Part shown: positions 51,543 through 61,505 of the stretch, one piece after another
Position numbering within the stretch: the first letter of the stretch is position 1
Layout: every line of letters starts with the position of its first letter
Origin: Candidatus Bathyarchaeota archaeon A05DMB-2
Lineage (GTDB): Archaea; Thermoproteota; Bathyarchaeia; Bathyarchaeales; Bathycorpusculaceae
Direction of reading: 5' to 3'
Assembly: GCA_018475625.1 (NCBI GenBank)
Contig: JAAKEZ010000005.1
Span: 1 to 64,000, forward strand
Length of the DNA: 64,000 nucleotides
Made by a program: the position numbers and the translations under genes
Notes under the pieces: model-generated
What the model was told of the DNA's origin: nothing
The model's database searches: none
Seen by the model: only the letters and a program-made list of their open reading frames with translations

Positions 51543-52922
51543 TTGAAACAGCACATACAGAAGTGTTTAGCCGCGGAAAGTGTGCAGATGAGAAAAACCA
51601 TCTTCAAAAAACTTGAAGCTCAAGGATTAATCATAAACTATAACCGATTACGGAAAAACCTCCCGCCAAAACTCCCCAAAAAAGTCCGCATCTGGGACGA
51701 AACCTTCCGAGAAGGCATCAAAACTCCAACCACATTCCTCACCTACGTCGAACAAGTTAAACTCGCCAAACAAATGGACGAAACAGGCATTGCCACCATA
51801 AACCTTGGACTTCCAACCCTCAGCGAAAACGAAAAACAAAACATCAAACGGCTCGTCAACGAAACCTTCAAAAATGCCGCACTAACAGCTTCAGCGCAAC
51901 CTAGTCAAAAAAGCGTCGACGCATGCCTAGAGACAGGCATAAAGCAAATCACTATCGAAACTCCCTTCAACCAACTCAACCTTAAATATCGACTTAAACA
52001 ATCTCAACAGCAAACGCTTCAAAAAACCACCGAAGCCATCAAATATGCTCTAAAACACGGCGCAACCGTCCACTTCATGCTAATCGACGGTTCAAGAACA
52101 TCCCTCGAAGATATCCAACAAATTTTTCAAGCCGCCGCAGACGCAGGCGCAGCCACACTCGGTATCGCCGACACAGTAGGCTTCCTCAGACCGTTATCCA
52201 CACGCTACTTAATCTCACACATCCGAGATAACCTGCCAGAAAACATCAGAAAGAAAACTCTCCTCGCAATCCACTGCCACAACGACTTCGGCTTAGCAAC
52301 TGCCAACACGCTGGCAGCAGTGGAAGAAGGTGTGACCGAACTTCACACAAGCATCGCAGGCTTCGGCGAACGCGCAGGAATCTCACCCTTCGAAGAAGTC
52401 GTCGCCGCACTAGAACTTCTCTACAATATCGACACAGGAATTGACCTTGCAAAAATCAACCGACTTTCACAAACTGCCGAAAAAGCCTTCGCCTTACCAC
52501 TCCAGTTCCACAAGCCCATAGTTGGCGAGAACATTTTCGCCCACGAACTGGAAGAGCAAATCGAGGAAAGCATGGCTTATCCACTGCTTTTTGAACCGTT
52601 TCCGCCTGAAATCGTGGGACGCGAAACCAGCCTGTTCGTAGGCAGAAACACTGGACAGACGCTGATTCAGCAACTTCTGGAGAAGGCTGGCATAAGGGCT
52701 TCGCCACGCCAAATGGCTGAGCTATTCCTACACATTAAGGGTCCTCAAGAAAGGTTGGATAAAGGTGAGGTGCAGATGACTTTTTATCAGGTGAAAAAGC
52801 TAATGCGGGACTTGTTGAAGGGTTACTCGATGGATGAGTTTTGGCGTTTGGTTGAGCAGATTACACATCAGAAACCGAAGCTTCCGACAGTGAATAAAAC
52901 GCAGAAGCCCGAAGACGAGTAA
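51543..52922 (+). CDS. LeuA/HMGL-like aldolase-family enzyme
   Basis: About 440 residues of the DRE-TIM metallolyase superfamily. KVRIWDETFREG supplies the metal-binding D and catalytic R, ADTVGFLRPLS follows, and HCHNDFGLATANTLAAVEEG supplies the metal-ligand histidines. These condense acetyl-CoA with 2-oxoacids (isopropylmalate, citramalate, homocitrate). The C-terminal part is not the usual LeuA regulatory domain, so the substrate is uncertain. The first frame start at 51543 precedes a more likely ATG at 51588 (MRKTIFKK). Its last 62 bases overlap the opposing radical SAM gene. Confidence 0.8.
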   Translation: MKQHIQKCLAAESVQMRKTIFKKLEAQGLIINYNRLRKNLPPKLPKKVRIWDETFREGIKTPTTFLTYVEQVKLAKQMDETGIATINLGLPTLSENEKQNIKRLVNETFKNAALTASAQPSQKSVDACLETGIKQITIETPFNQLNLKYRLKQSQQQTLQKTTEAIKYALKHGATVHFMLIDGSRTSLEDIQQIFQAAADAGAATLGIADTVGFLRPLSTRYLISHIRDNLPENIRKKTLLAIHCHNDFGLATANTLAAVEEGVTELHTSIAGFGERAGISPFEEVVAALELLYNIDTGIDLAKINRLSQTAEKAFALPLQFHKPIVGENIFAHELEEQIEESMAYPLLFEPFPPEIVGRETSLFVGRNTGQTLIQQLLEKAGIRASPRQMAELFLHIKGPQERLDKGEVQMTFYQVKKLMRDLLKGYSMDEFWRLVEQITHQKPKLPTVNKTQKPEDE

Positions 52923-53925
52923 GTTTCAACTGGTTTTTTATGGTGGCGATTTCTTCAGGGCTTAAGGGTTCAGGGTGGTTGTAGATAGGACCAGTGGGTT
53001 TCTCGTTGTAGTAAGGTCGATTGCAGTCTGGGCATCCTGTGGTTTGGAACGGCTTTCCGCTGGCGACGATTTCGTGTAGTGTGTTTTCTTCTACATGGTA
53101 GCTGGTGATTTTGCCGTTTCCGTCATATGTGAAGTTTCTGCTACATGCTTGGCGGTTCGTTATTAGGTATCTTGCGAGTTGAATGCGCCTGTACGCTGCC
53201 ACATCGGGCTGAGGGCGATTTTGCATGAATGTGCCGCGGACTGGTGTAAAGGCGAAGAGTGCAGTTTGAATGTTGTAGTCAGCGAGTTTTTGGATGGCGT
53301 TTGCGGCTTGTTTTTCGGTTTCGCCGAGTCCAATGATGAGGTGCGTGGTTACGTGGTTTTTTCCGAAGATTTCAACCGCATCGCGCAATAGCTTGAGCGT
53401 CTTTCGCCACGTGTATGGTCCGTTGGCTTCTATGCCTTTGGTTTGGCTGAACAGCTTTGAGGTTGATGCGTCTATGGCTATGCTGATTCGTTCTGCGCCT
53501 GCATCGGCGAGTTTTTGGATGTTTTCGCGGTTTTGTGGTTGGCATGAGATTGAGATGGGAACAGCGGCGGCGTTTTTTATGGTCTTCACGAGTGTTATAA
53601 GGTGTTGGATGACGTCGGGGTAGTTTAGAGCTTGTATGCATACGCGGAGGATTTTTTCATTTTCAACTGCGTTTTGAATGGCATTGATGACAGTTGCGGT
53701 TGGGAACTGTGGCCATGTGATTCTTGAGAGCAGTTCTGCACTGCTCTGGCTGTTGCGTGCTTGGGGGCAGAATGTGCAGTTTGCGCGGCATTTACTTTGG
53801 TGATACGTCATTAAGTAGGCGGTTGTGGGTTCCGCGTCGAGTTTGCCCTCTAAAAGTCCAATGGCGATTGCTGTGCCGATTGAAACTCGTATTTGCCGAG
53901 GTAATTCTGGTTTCGTGTTTGCCAA
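52861..53925 (-). CDS. BioB/LipS-like radical SAM protein
   Basis: 354 residues. The SAM-cluster motif is CRANCTFCPQARNS (about 47-60; CxxxCxxC), closest by eye to biotin synthase and archaeal lipoyl synthase relatives. HLIIGLGETEKQAANAIQKLADYNI and a C-terminal CPDCNRPYYNEKP follow; the cysteines at the end may bind a further cluster. It would insert sulfur or rearrange a substrate radically. The exact reaction is not established; LipS-type activity is one possibility. Confidence 0.78.
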   Translation of the reverse strand: MANTKPELPRQIRVSIGTAIAIGLLEGKLDAEPTTAYLMTYHQSKCRANCTFCPQARNSQSSAELLSRITWPQFPTATVINAIQNAVENEKILRVCIQALNYPDVIQHLITLVKTIKNAAAVPISISCQPQNRENIQKLADAGAERISIAIDASTSKLFSQTKGIEANGPYTWRKTLKLLRDAVEIFGKNHVTTHLIIGLGETEKQAANAIQKLADYNIQTALFAFTPVRGTFMQNRPQPDVAAYRRIQLARYLITNRQACSRNFTYDGNGKITSYHVEENTLHEIVASGKPFQTTGCPDCNRPYYNEKPTGPIYNHPEPLSPEEIATIKNQLKLTRLRASAFYSLSEASVSDV

Positions 53926-54162
53926 CTACTCCACTGAAAGAGAAACAATACCTGGAAGGGTATATTAGTTTAGGGCTGGAAGTATTTTTGTTTCAGTTGC
54001 AGTGCTGGAAGGCGCTGAACTGATATGCGATTTTAAGCTATAGCATCCTTATTTAAAGGGGTGAGTTGAATTGGAGCGTGAGCTGTGTTCTGTTCTCTGG
54101 AAAGTTTGTTCTAAGCTTAGGATTAAATCAAAATCTGAACCATTATTACGAGTTGGAAAAAT

Positions 54163-54387
54163 TTGAGCCGCAGAAACCTCGCTTTAGCGTTAGGCATAAT
54201 TTGTGCGGCCTTGCTGGTGATAGCCGCGCTTTATTCACTAATCACGGCAGCCTTTGAGCAGGTTAACCCAGTAGCAACCACGGCGGCCATAGGCGTTGCA
54301 GTAGCCGGAATCGCATGGTTCCAAAAAAACGGTGAACAATTGTTGAAATTAACCTTGCCATTTTTAGGTTTTTTCTGTCATTTCTAA
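54163..54387 (+). CDS. small two-helix membrane protein
   Basis: 74 residues with helices at about 6-30 and 38-52 (AIGVAVAGIAWFQKNG). The start is TTG at 54163. The end overlaps the opposing gene by 24 bases. No family recognised; a real but minor gene is plausible. Confidence 0.5.
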   Translation: MSRRNLALALGIICAALLVIAALYSLITAAFEQVNPVATTAAIGVAVAGIAWFQKNGEQLLKLTLPFLGFFCHF

Positions 54388-54783
54388 TATTTTGTTATAT
54401 TGGTCAAAGTTAATGTAGGTAAAAAGTTGTCCAAATAATAGTTCTGTTTTTTCTGTTATCTGCTCTTTTGTAGGGAAAAAATGGAAGACTCGAATGCTGG
54501 AAGGGTCCAAAGTTAAATAATACTTATAGTCAGTAGAATCTGACAGTGGCTTAATATCTTCTTTAACTATTGCTTCGCCAAAGATTTGACCTTCAAAAGA
54601 AAAAAGCACTATTGAACCTGGAGATAATCCCTCCTTAGGTTTTTTCTTACTGAAAAAGTATCTGTGTGGCGGCTCTTTCTTACCTTCCAGCCATTTGATC
54701 GCTCCTTTGATTCCGATTGTGAACTTGAAGTTGCGATCTGTCTTCGAAAGCGATAAGATGCAAATTTTCTTTTCATGGCACAT
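54364..54783 (-). CDS. hypothetical protein, possibly PUA/EVE-like fold
   Basis: 139 residues, AT-rich compared with its neighbours. LSPGSIVLFSFEGQIFGEAIVKEDIKPL has the flavour of ASCH/EVE-type ligand domains, but I am not sure. The N terminus is basic. It may have been acquired by transfer. Confidence 0.6.
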   Translation of the reverse strand: MCHEKKICILSLSKTDRNFKFTIGIKGAIKWLEGKKEPPHRYFFSKKKPKEGLSPGSIVLFSFEGQIFGEAIVKEDIKPLSDSTDYKYYLTLDPSSIRVFHFFPTKEQITEKTELLFGQLFTYINFDQYNKILEMTEKT

Positions 54784-54893
54784 TAGATGTCCCCGTTTGA
54801 AGGTTTTCTGTAAATGCTTAATACAATTTATTAATTCAACGGTAGTTTAAAATAAAGGTTTACATGCTTTGAACTTAAAGCGTGTTGTTGTGG

Positions 54894-57347
54894 TTACTGT
54901 TTCTTTCTTTTCAGCATGTTCTCGATGACTGGCTTCAGTTTCGCGTTCTCTGCCTTAATCTTTTCCTTGCCCAGCGCATGCATCTGTGCGTCTATTTCGC
55001 GTATAAGCTCGGCGTAGTGAACGCCTTCGGCGGCGGAAACGTATTCCACTCGGAATCGTTCAGGGCTCATGCCCAGTTTCTCCAGCATTCCTTTCAGCGC
55101 GTCTGTGCGGGCTTTCATCTTGTAGTTTCCGCTGATGTAGTGGCAGTCGTACGGCAAGTGGCAAGCGGCAACAAGCACCATGCCAGCGCCAAGACGCAGC
55201 GCTTCCAGTATGAAGTCACGGTCAACTCTGCCTGAGCACATTACGCGTATCGCCCTTATTGAGGGCGGATACTCGAAACGGCTTGTCCCTGCAAGGTCGG
55301 CGCCGGCATAGCTGCACCAGTTGCAGAGGAAGGCCAGAATCTTGTCTTCTGGGTCTTTTTCCAGCGCCGCGCGTATCTGCGCCAGTATCTGCGCGTCCGT
55401 GAAGTGCATCTGTGTAATCGCGTCTTGCGGGCATTCGGCTACACATGTTCCGCATCCGTGGCAGCTGGCGGTGATGACCTGCGCTGGCTTGTTCGGCTCG
55501 ATTTTTATTGCTTGGTAGGGGCATTTGTCGGCGCATATGCCGCATTTCACGGTCACGTTTCGGCATTTGCTTTCGTCGATGACCGAGACTATTGGTTCAA
55601 TCTTCCATGTTGGCTTGGAAATGACTGTTGCTGCGCGAGAAGCAGCGCCACTTCCCTGCGAAACGCTGTAGGGAATATCCTTCAAGCCTTGGCAAGCACC
55701 AGCGAAGAATATGCCGTCAGTCGGCGCATCTAAAGGCTTCAGCTTCGGGTGGCTCTCCATGAAAAAGCCGTCTGCACCGCGGGTCAGGTTGAGGATGCGA
55801 GCTAACTCGTCAGAGCCTTTCTTGGGTATTGAGGCGGTTGCCAAGACGACCATTTCAGCCTCGACTTCTATGGGAACGCCGAGGTTCTCGTCTTCAGAAT
55901 GCAGAATCAGGTTGTGCGTCTTCGGGTCTTCGTCTATGCGGCTGACGCGACCGCGGATAAAGTTCACTCCTTTCTCCCTCGCGCGGTCGTAGAACTCTTC
56001 GTACCCTTTGCCTGGACTGCGCATGTCCATGTAGAACACGTAAACTTCGATGTCTTCTTTGTACTTCTCTTTCAGTTGCACAACGTGTTTGAGCGTGTAC
56101 ATGCAGCAGTAGTTGCTACAGTATGGGTACTTGTTTTTGTCTCGCGAACCGACGCACTGGATGAACGCTACAGAATGCGGTTTTTGACCGTCCGATTGCC
56201 TTATGACTTTGCCGCCTGTGGGACCCGCCGCGAGGATTAGGCGTTCGAACTCCATGCTGGTGATGACGTTCAGGTACTTCCCGTAACCCAGCAATGGCAT
56301 GTCGTAGGGCAGGTAAACGTCGTAGCCCGTGGCCACGATTATGGCGCCAACTTCTATGTCGATTTCCTCTGGTTTCTGCTCGAAGTTAATCGCTTCCCTT
56401 GCGCCGCAAGCGTCCACACACTTGTAGCATTCAATGCAGTAATCCTTGTTTATTGTATAAATCAGCGGCACAGCCTGGTCAAACGGCACCGAAATCGCCT
56501 TCCGCGTGCCAAGGTTCAAGTCCCACTCGTTCGGAAACTCAATTGGGCAAACGTCTTTGCATTCGCCACATCCCGTGCACTTGTCCGCCATCACGTACCG
56601 TGGGTTTCTGCGAATCTTCACCTTAAAATTGCCAACGTAACCGTCTACCTTGATGAGGTCGGCGTTGGCTATTATCTGAATGTTCGGGTGTCTGCCCACA
56701 TCCACCATCTTCGGACCTTCGATGCAGATGCTGCAGTCCAACGTGGGAAACGTCTTGTCCAACGCAGCCATGTGACCGCCGATGCTTTCACTTTTCTCCA
56801 GCAGGTAAACCTTGAAGCCCATCTCCGCAAGATCCAGCGCAGCGTTCATGCCCGCGATGCCTCCACCTATAACCAGCGCCTTGTTGGTCACAGGCACCTC
56901 AATCGTCTGCAGGGGCATGAGCAAACGTGCCTTCGCCACAGCCATCTTTATCGCGTCTTTGGCTCTTTCAGTGGCTTCCTTCGGAGTGCTCGGGTGACAC
57001 CATGAACTGAACTCGCGGATGTTCGCCATCTCAAAAAGAAACGGGTTCAAACCTGCTTCTGAAACAGTTCGGCGGAACGTCGCCTCGTGCATGCGGGGTG
57101 AGCAAGCAGCAACGACCACGCGGTTCAGCTTGTAATCCCTTATACCCTTCCTGATTTCCTCCTGCCCTGGGTCAGCGCATGTGTAACGGTTTTCTTTGAC
57201 GTACACTACGTCTGGAATGGTCTTAGAGTACTCAACAAGCTCCTTGATATCCACCGTGCCAGCTATGTTTAAACCACAGTGGCAGATAAAAACGCCTATT
57301 CGCAGTTGTTCAGGCGCAGGCTGCTTATCTGTTTCAGGCTGACTCAT
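54894..57347 (-). CDS. hdrA: HdrA-MvhD fusion (heterodisulfide reductase A-like)
   Basis: 817 residues. The HdrA N domain (1-145) has CHCGLNIAGTVD. The FAD domain starts ALVIGGGIAGMNAALDLAEMGF (157-178) and includes FPTLDCSICIEGPKM, part of the extra HdrA cluster. Ferredoxin motifs are CTGCGECKDVCP (257-268), CIECYKCVDACG (304-315), CGICADKCP and CHGCGTCVAECP. An MvhD-type domain (about 670-800; FLCNWCSYAGADLAG, VMCSGRVDRDFI) is fused at the C terminus. HdrA bifurcates electrons at its FAD. No HdrB, HdrC or Mvh hydrogenase gene is in view. It overlaps the polyferredoxin gene by four bases. Confidence 0.93.
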   Translation of the reverse strand: MSQPETDKQPAPEQLRIGVFICHCGLNIAGTVDIKELVEYSKTIPDVVYVKENRYTCADPGQEEIRKGIRDYKLNRVVVAACSPRMHEATFRRTVSEAGLNPFLFEMANIREFSSWCHPSTPKEATERAKDAIKMAVAKARLLMPLQTIEVPVTNKALVIGGGIAGMNAALDLAEMGFKVYLLEKSESIGGHMAALDKTFPTLDCSICIEGPKMVDVGRHPNIQIIANADLIKVDGYVGNFKVKIRRNPRYVMADKCTGCGECKDVCPIEFPNEWDLNLGTRKAISVPFDQAVPLIYTINKDYCIECYKCVDACGAREAINFEQKPEEIDIEVGAIIVATGYDVYLPYDMPLLGYGKYLNVITSMEFERLILAAGPTGGKVIRQSDGQKPHSVAFIQCVGSRDKNKYPYCSNYCCMYTLKHVVQLKEKYKEDIEVYVFYMDMRSPGKGYEEFYDRAREKGVNFIRGRVSRIDEDPKTHNLILHSEDENLGVPIEVEAEMVVLATASIPKKGSDELARILNLTRGADGFFMESHPKLKPLDAPTDGIFFAGACQGLKDIPYSVSQGSGAASRAATVISKPTWKIEPIVSVIDESKCRNVTVKCGICADKCPYQAIKIEPNKPAQVITASCHGCGTCVAECPQDAITQMHFTDAQILAQIRAALEKDPEDKILAFLCNWCSYAGADLAGTSRFEYPPSIRAIRVMCSGRVDRDFILEALRLGAGMVLVAACHLPYDCHYISGNYKMKARTDALKGMLEKLGMSPERFRVEYVSAAEGVHYAELIREIDAQMHALGKEKIKAENAKLKPVIENMLKRKKQ

Positions 57348-58276
57348 CGTATAACCTCCTCAAACACGAACCGCTTGCACACCGCTTCACGCGCCTTCTT
57401 AGAGCCTGTTGCCTTCAACTCCTTAACAGCGTCGACTGGCGACGTAAGCCTCTCCAACGCCTTGTTCCACGTGCCAGAATGCACCGGCGTATGCAGAATC
57501 CTAGTCCTCTTAAGCGTTAAAGCCTCGTCTACTGGGCAGACGACTTTGCATGCGCCGCAGTAGTCGCAGAACAACTCGTTAACGTGAACTTTCCCGTCCA
57601 CGAGGTACAGCGCTCCGGTTATGGGGCAGACGTCGAGGCAGTCGGTGCAGCCTTCAGGGCATTTGGCTTGGTCGATGCTGATTTTGCCCTCCATGAATTT
57701 GTGCACTTTTATGACGCCTGGCGCGCATTTGTACTCGCAGACTCGGCAAGTTGGGCAGTACTCTTTCTGGATGGCAAGGTTTATTTGCACGCGGCTTCTC
57801 TCGCTCGGCGTTAAAGCCTCCATGTTCGTAACGGGTTTCCCGCCAAAACCCACTTTGGAAACCGTTATCAAATCCAGTGGGCAAGCCTCGGCGCAGTCGT
57901 CGCAGTCTTTGGGGCATTGGCGCGTGTCCACTTTTATGTCGCGCACCAACTCAGGATAGCTTTCCTTCGCGAGCACCGAGAGGTCGTGATTGCCGTTCAA
58001 GGTGAGTTTTATGGCGCCGTAAGGACAGGTAACGTCGCATATGCCGCAGAAGTTGCATTTCGCAAGGTCGATGTCAACCTTGGCTTTCTTGGCTTTCTCG
58101 CCCTGCGCTTTCGGCTGTTTTTCAACTTTTATGGCTTCTTTCGGGCAAGCTAAACTACATATCTGGCAGCCCGCGCACCGCGCCTTATCTAGGGCAAGCT
58201 TGTAATTCTTAACGTGTAAAATCCATTCCAAAGTTAGCGTGTCTGCCGTGTCTTTCTTCACGGTTTTTAACGGCAT
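57344..58276 (-). CDS. six-cluster polyferredoxin
   Basis: 310 residues with six [4Fe-4S] motifs: CAGCQICSLACP, CNFCGICDVTCP, CPKDCDDCAEACP, CPTCRVCEYKCAP, CPEGCTDCLDVCP and CDYCGACKVVCP. It resembles FwdF/MvhB-type polyferredoxins, which carry electrons between HdrA complexes and other ferredoxin enzymes. It is co-transcribed with hdrA (overlap ATGA). A TATA-like aatatttatatc lies upstream on the minus strand near 58367-58378. Confidence 0.9.
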   Translation of the reverse strand: MPLKTVKKDTADTLTLEWILHVKNYKLALDKARCAGCQICSLACPKEAIKVEKQPKAQGEKAKKAKVDIDLAKCNFCGICDVTCPYGAIKLTLNGNHDLSVLAKESYPELVRDIKVDTRQCPKDCDDCAEACPLDLITVSKVGFGGKPVTNMEALTPSERSRVQINLAIQKEYCPTCRVCEYKCAPGVIKVHKFMEGKISIDQAKCPEGCTDCLDVCPITGALYLVDGKVHVNELFCDYCGACKVVCPVDEALTLKRTRILHTPVHSGTWNKALERLTSPVDAVKELKATGSKKAREAVCKRFVFEEVIR

Positions 58277-58529
58277 CTTATCTTACCACCAGGAGATTGT
58301 ACATGCGTCGATACAAATCGTTCAACGCTTGGCATGATTATAGAATGTTTCAATGCAACGCTTGCGATATAAATATTGCCAGAGAAGAACGCGTTTTCGA
58401 ACATCCATCCATGGAGAACTCGAACAACATCCCCTATGCCTAATTGGTCTGGATTCTTTTCTTAAAAAACATCTTGCCCTCTCTATCAAAATCTGAATAA
58501 AAAAGAAAAGAGGGTAAATGGTTTGAGTT

Positions 58530-60001
58530 TTACTGGCAAATGTAGACGAATGTTACCATCATGTGCAGCGAGGATGGTGTGATTATTGCACCGCTTCCAT
58601 AGCCATAGAAATATCCGTTGACTTCTGTCCACCAAATGCTGCCGTACGCTTGCCAGTATGGAACATAGGCATAAAAATCGGCTTCGATTGTGTGTTGCTC
58701 AAGGTTTGCCACATTGTAGGTTGACCACGCCCCTCCCACGTATTGGCTGTCCACGTAAACGTTCGTATATGCCGCGCTTTGGCTAACGCATTCAATGGCG
58801 TATACTGTTACCTCACATGTCGGCAGCTGCTCGTTGAAGTGCGCCCCAAGAGTATGGTACTGATTCATTGGAACTTGTATGGTCTCTCCGGTATAGACGT
58901 ATTCGCCGTCTAAAAGCCAGTAGCTGAAGCCGCTACCCACAGCGTTAACCTGGACCCCTGTGCCATAATCGTACCAGTGCTCACCTGGCGAAGGATTAGT
59001 AGTTCCGCCACCTGTGGCTGAAATAGTTAGTCTCTGCTGTGGTTGTCCGTATGTGAAATAGGCTGTAAGGTAGTGGTCTCCATCCCATGTTTCAATGTAG
59101 ATTGGGTTGTCTGTGGATTGAGAATTGCCGAAGTCTATGTCCCAGTGATCAAATGCATAGTTCTCATAGGGAATAGCAGTTACTTCCGCAGTTTCACCGT
59201 AATAATAGTATCCACCTGGCGATGGATCGGTTGTACCCCCCTGCGTTGTTGCAATGGTTAAAACAGTCGAGCTAGGTACGCTAGTGGTAACGGTAATGGA
59301 ATCAACGCTCAAACAGCTATTATATTCAGTACTTGGTGACCATGTGCAAACTCCTATATAGTTAAAGGTCTCCGGAAAATAGTCGATATAAACTTCTATC
59401 AGGGAACCCCAGTTGACGTTAATATATGGTGGATACCACTGGTTCCAATTTTGTCCGTCAATACTAACGTAAAAGATGAGCATATTAGTCGTACAAGGTT
59501 GGTGCGGCCCTAAGCTACAAGTAACGCTGACTGCTCCTCCTTCACATGTCGAACTCAATGTCCAACAATGAAGGCTTCTGCATCATCGCCAGAAGCATGC
59601 ATGTGTGTCGTTAAACCGTCGCTCTCGCCTATAATGTAGTTGTCATTTTCAACTATGGCTATTTGATTATAAGTCCAATACCATTCTGAAGCAATGTGAA
59701 TGAAACTAATATCTAATGGTGAAAATCCAGACGGTTTTTTAACTAAAACAGGTGTTGTATCTGTTCCTTTTTCAATAATGCTCCTAAACTGCTCCTTGTT
59801 TGAATCAAACGCTTTCTTAAGCGAACTAAACATGTTACTGACGAAAGTTGAATTATCAACATGACTTTCCGTTGGCTGAGTTACAGATGTAGAAGGTTGT
59901 TTCTGGTCATCTAAAAATGTTGTTGCATAAACAATCTCGAAACTGTAGACCACTAATATCATCACCATAAAAGCAACCAAAAATGAGATTTTCCTTTGCA
60001 T
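58530..60001 (-). pseudogene. secreted InlB-repeat protein split by frameshift
   Basis: Two frames overlap by four bases. The first (59555-60001, 148 residues) has a signal peptide (MQRKISFLVAFMVMILVVYSFEIVYA) and ends DDAEAFIVGH-stop. The second (58530-59558, 342 residues) starts at a TTG inside that stop, lacks a signal peptide, and continues beta-sandwich sequence (SSTCEGGAVSVTC..DGQNWNQW). It then has two divergent InlB B-type repeats (TTDPSPGGYYYYGETAEVTA; TTNPSPGEHWYDYGTGVQV). I read them as one surface protein with a one-base shift at about 59565. Two coupled genes remain possible. Confidence 0.65.
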
Positions 60002-60560
60002 CTTATCACCTCCTCTTTAAGGAATCCTTCAGTTAATTGATGGCAAGGTTAGCTCTCCAATTATTCAGTTACCCGTTGTGATACTTGAGGCTTGTGCATC
60101 AAGTTGAAGTTGGAAAACAACACAAAAAGCAAAATCACTATGTTGTCCTGCTATAACTCATTATTAATTTTTCAAAATTTTTGTGCATATGTATCCTTTG
60201 GACTAAAAACTCAAATATCAATCGTTTTATTGGGCGATTTTTGTAGATTAGAGGAATATCGACAGCTGAAGACATCATGTTCAACTTTTTCAAAAGATCA
60301 TTAGTCAGAGAAAATAAAATGACATCATCGCTAAGTAATTTGAAAAATCCTCCTAATCCCCCTTTAGTCAACTTCATCTTGTTTTTCAAGATGACAAGGC
60401 GCCAGAAAGGGAGTAACGCAACCTTACTAACCGAATCGTGTGTTTTTTGAGCAAAGCTATATTGTTTGTATTACCTTTTTTCTGTTCTCCAGAAGGAACA
60501 CTTTGTTCTTTGAGGAGAGTAATATATTACCAGCACATAGGTACTTATTGGAAGAACGGA
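60002..60560. other. AT-rich non-coding stretch
   Basis: About 560 bases without a supported gene. Short frames (for example on the minus strand at 60138-60389) have no recognisable features. ACGGA (60556-60560) right before the following ATG may serve in translation. The region is richer in A and T than the neighbouring core genes. Confidence 0.4.
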
Positions 60561-61393
60561 ATGAAAAGCAAGATACTTCGTGTATCCCTATTCTCTCTGA
60601 TGCTTATTGTTTCCATAGCTGGAAGCGTATGCGTAGTTAAAGCTGACGCCACGGGTGAACCCAAAGTCTCTTACGATACTTGGGGCATGTGCCGGGTTAC
60701 CATAGACAGGAAAACCTAACGTTAATTATTCTGTCTCCTCTATCCAATGAAGTTCTTAGAGATAATGCCGTTACTGTAAGAGTTAATATAAGCACACAAG
60801 CCATGCCGATAAACAGCGTCTATTACCAAGCGGATTGGCAAGAAGGGCTGCACTGTATCTATAATGTTAGCAATCAAACGTTAAACTGGAATATGCTATA
60901 TAAACTCTCTATAACTGCTAACTTTACCGACATCCCAGACGGAAGACATCACTTAACACTCTATGCGCATATACATGATGGCTCACAGGGTTCTTCTTCA
61001 GTTGATTTCACAATAAACGCTCCTCCCTCGATAGTGATTCTGTCACCGGAGAATGAGACTTACGAGACTGGGGATTTGCCCTTAAACTTCACAGTTAATG
61101 AACCCGTGAAATGGGTTGGTTACAGCTTAGACGGAAAAGAAAACGTAACTGTGACGGGCAATAGCACAATAACTAATCTAACAAACGGTTTCCACAGCAT
61201 AACAGTTTACGCTAATGATCCCTCTGGAAATATGGGAACCTCTCAAACAATGAATTTTTCCGTTAACAAACCAACTGTAATACTGCCGCTCAATTCTGCT
61301 CAAACTATAATAGTCGTTGGTGTTGCCATCGCGGTAATTGTCGCCGTAGGTGTCGGTTTGCAGGTTTATTGCAAGAAGCATAAACGGATTTGA
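60561..61393 (+). pseudogene. membrane-anchored surface protein split by frameshift
   Basis: The first frame starts at ATG 60561 with the signal peptide MKSKILRVSLFSLMLIVSIAGSVCVVKA and runs to VTIDRKT-stop at 60719. The second frame continues ENLTLIILSPLSNEVLRDNAV.., two Ig-like domains and a C-terminal membrane helix (TIIVVGVAIAVIVAVGVGLQVY) with a basic end (CKKHKRI). The frames join naturally at about 60710 (DR, then ENLTL) if one G is restored. Several N-x-S/T sites suggest glycosylation. Either a recent pseudogene or an assembly error. Confidence 0.65.
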
Positions 61394-61505
61394 TTTTGCA
61401 CGACGATAGTCCCAATCTTCTAGCCTTCTTCAACTCCCTTGAGCAAGATTGTTTTTGGCAAGTTTTATACATGCTTGTTGCATTACAAATCATTGTGGGT
61501 GTTAC

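Noticed and set aside
58303-58443. Possible 46-residue plus-strand gene with AGGAG upstream of ATG
   Set aside because: It overlaps the likely promoter of the polyferredoxin gene, has a single CxxC pair and no family resemblance.
60138-60389. 83-residue minus-strand frame in AT-rich DNA
   Set aside because: No ribosome binding site or motif; AT-rich DNA easily gives such frames by chance.
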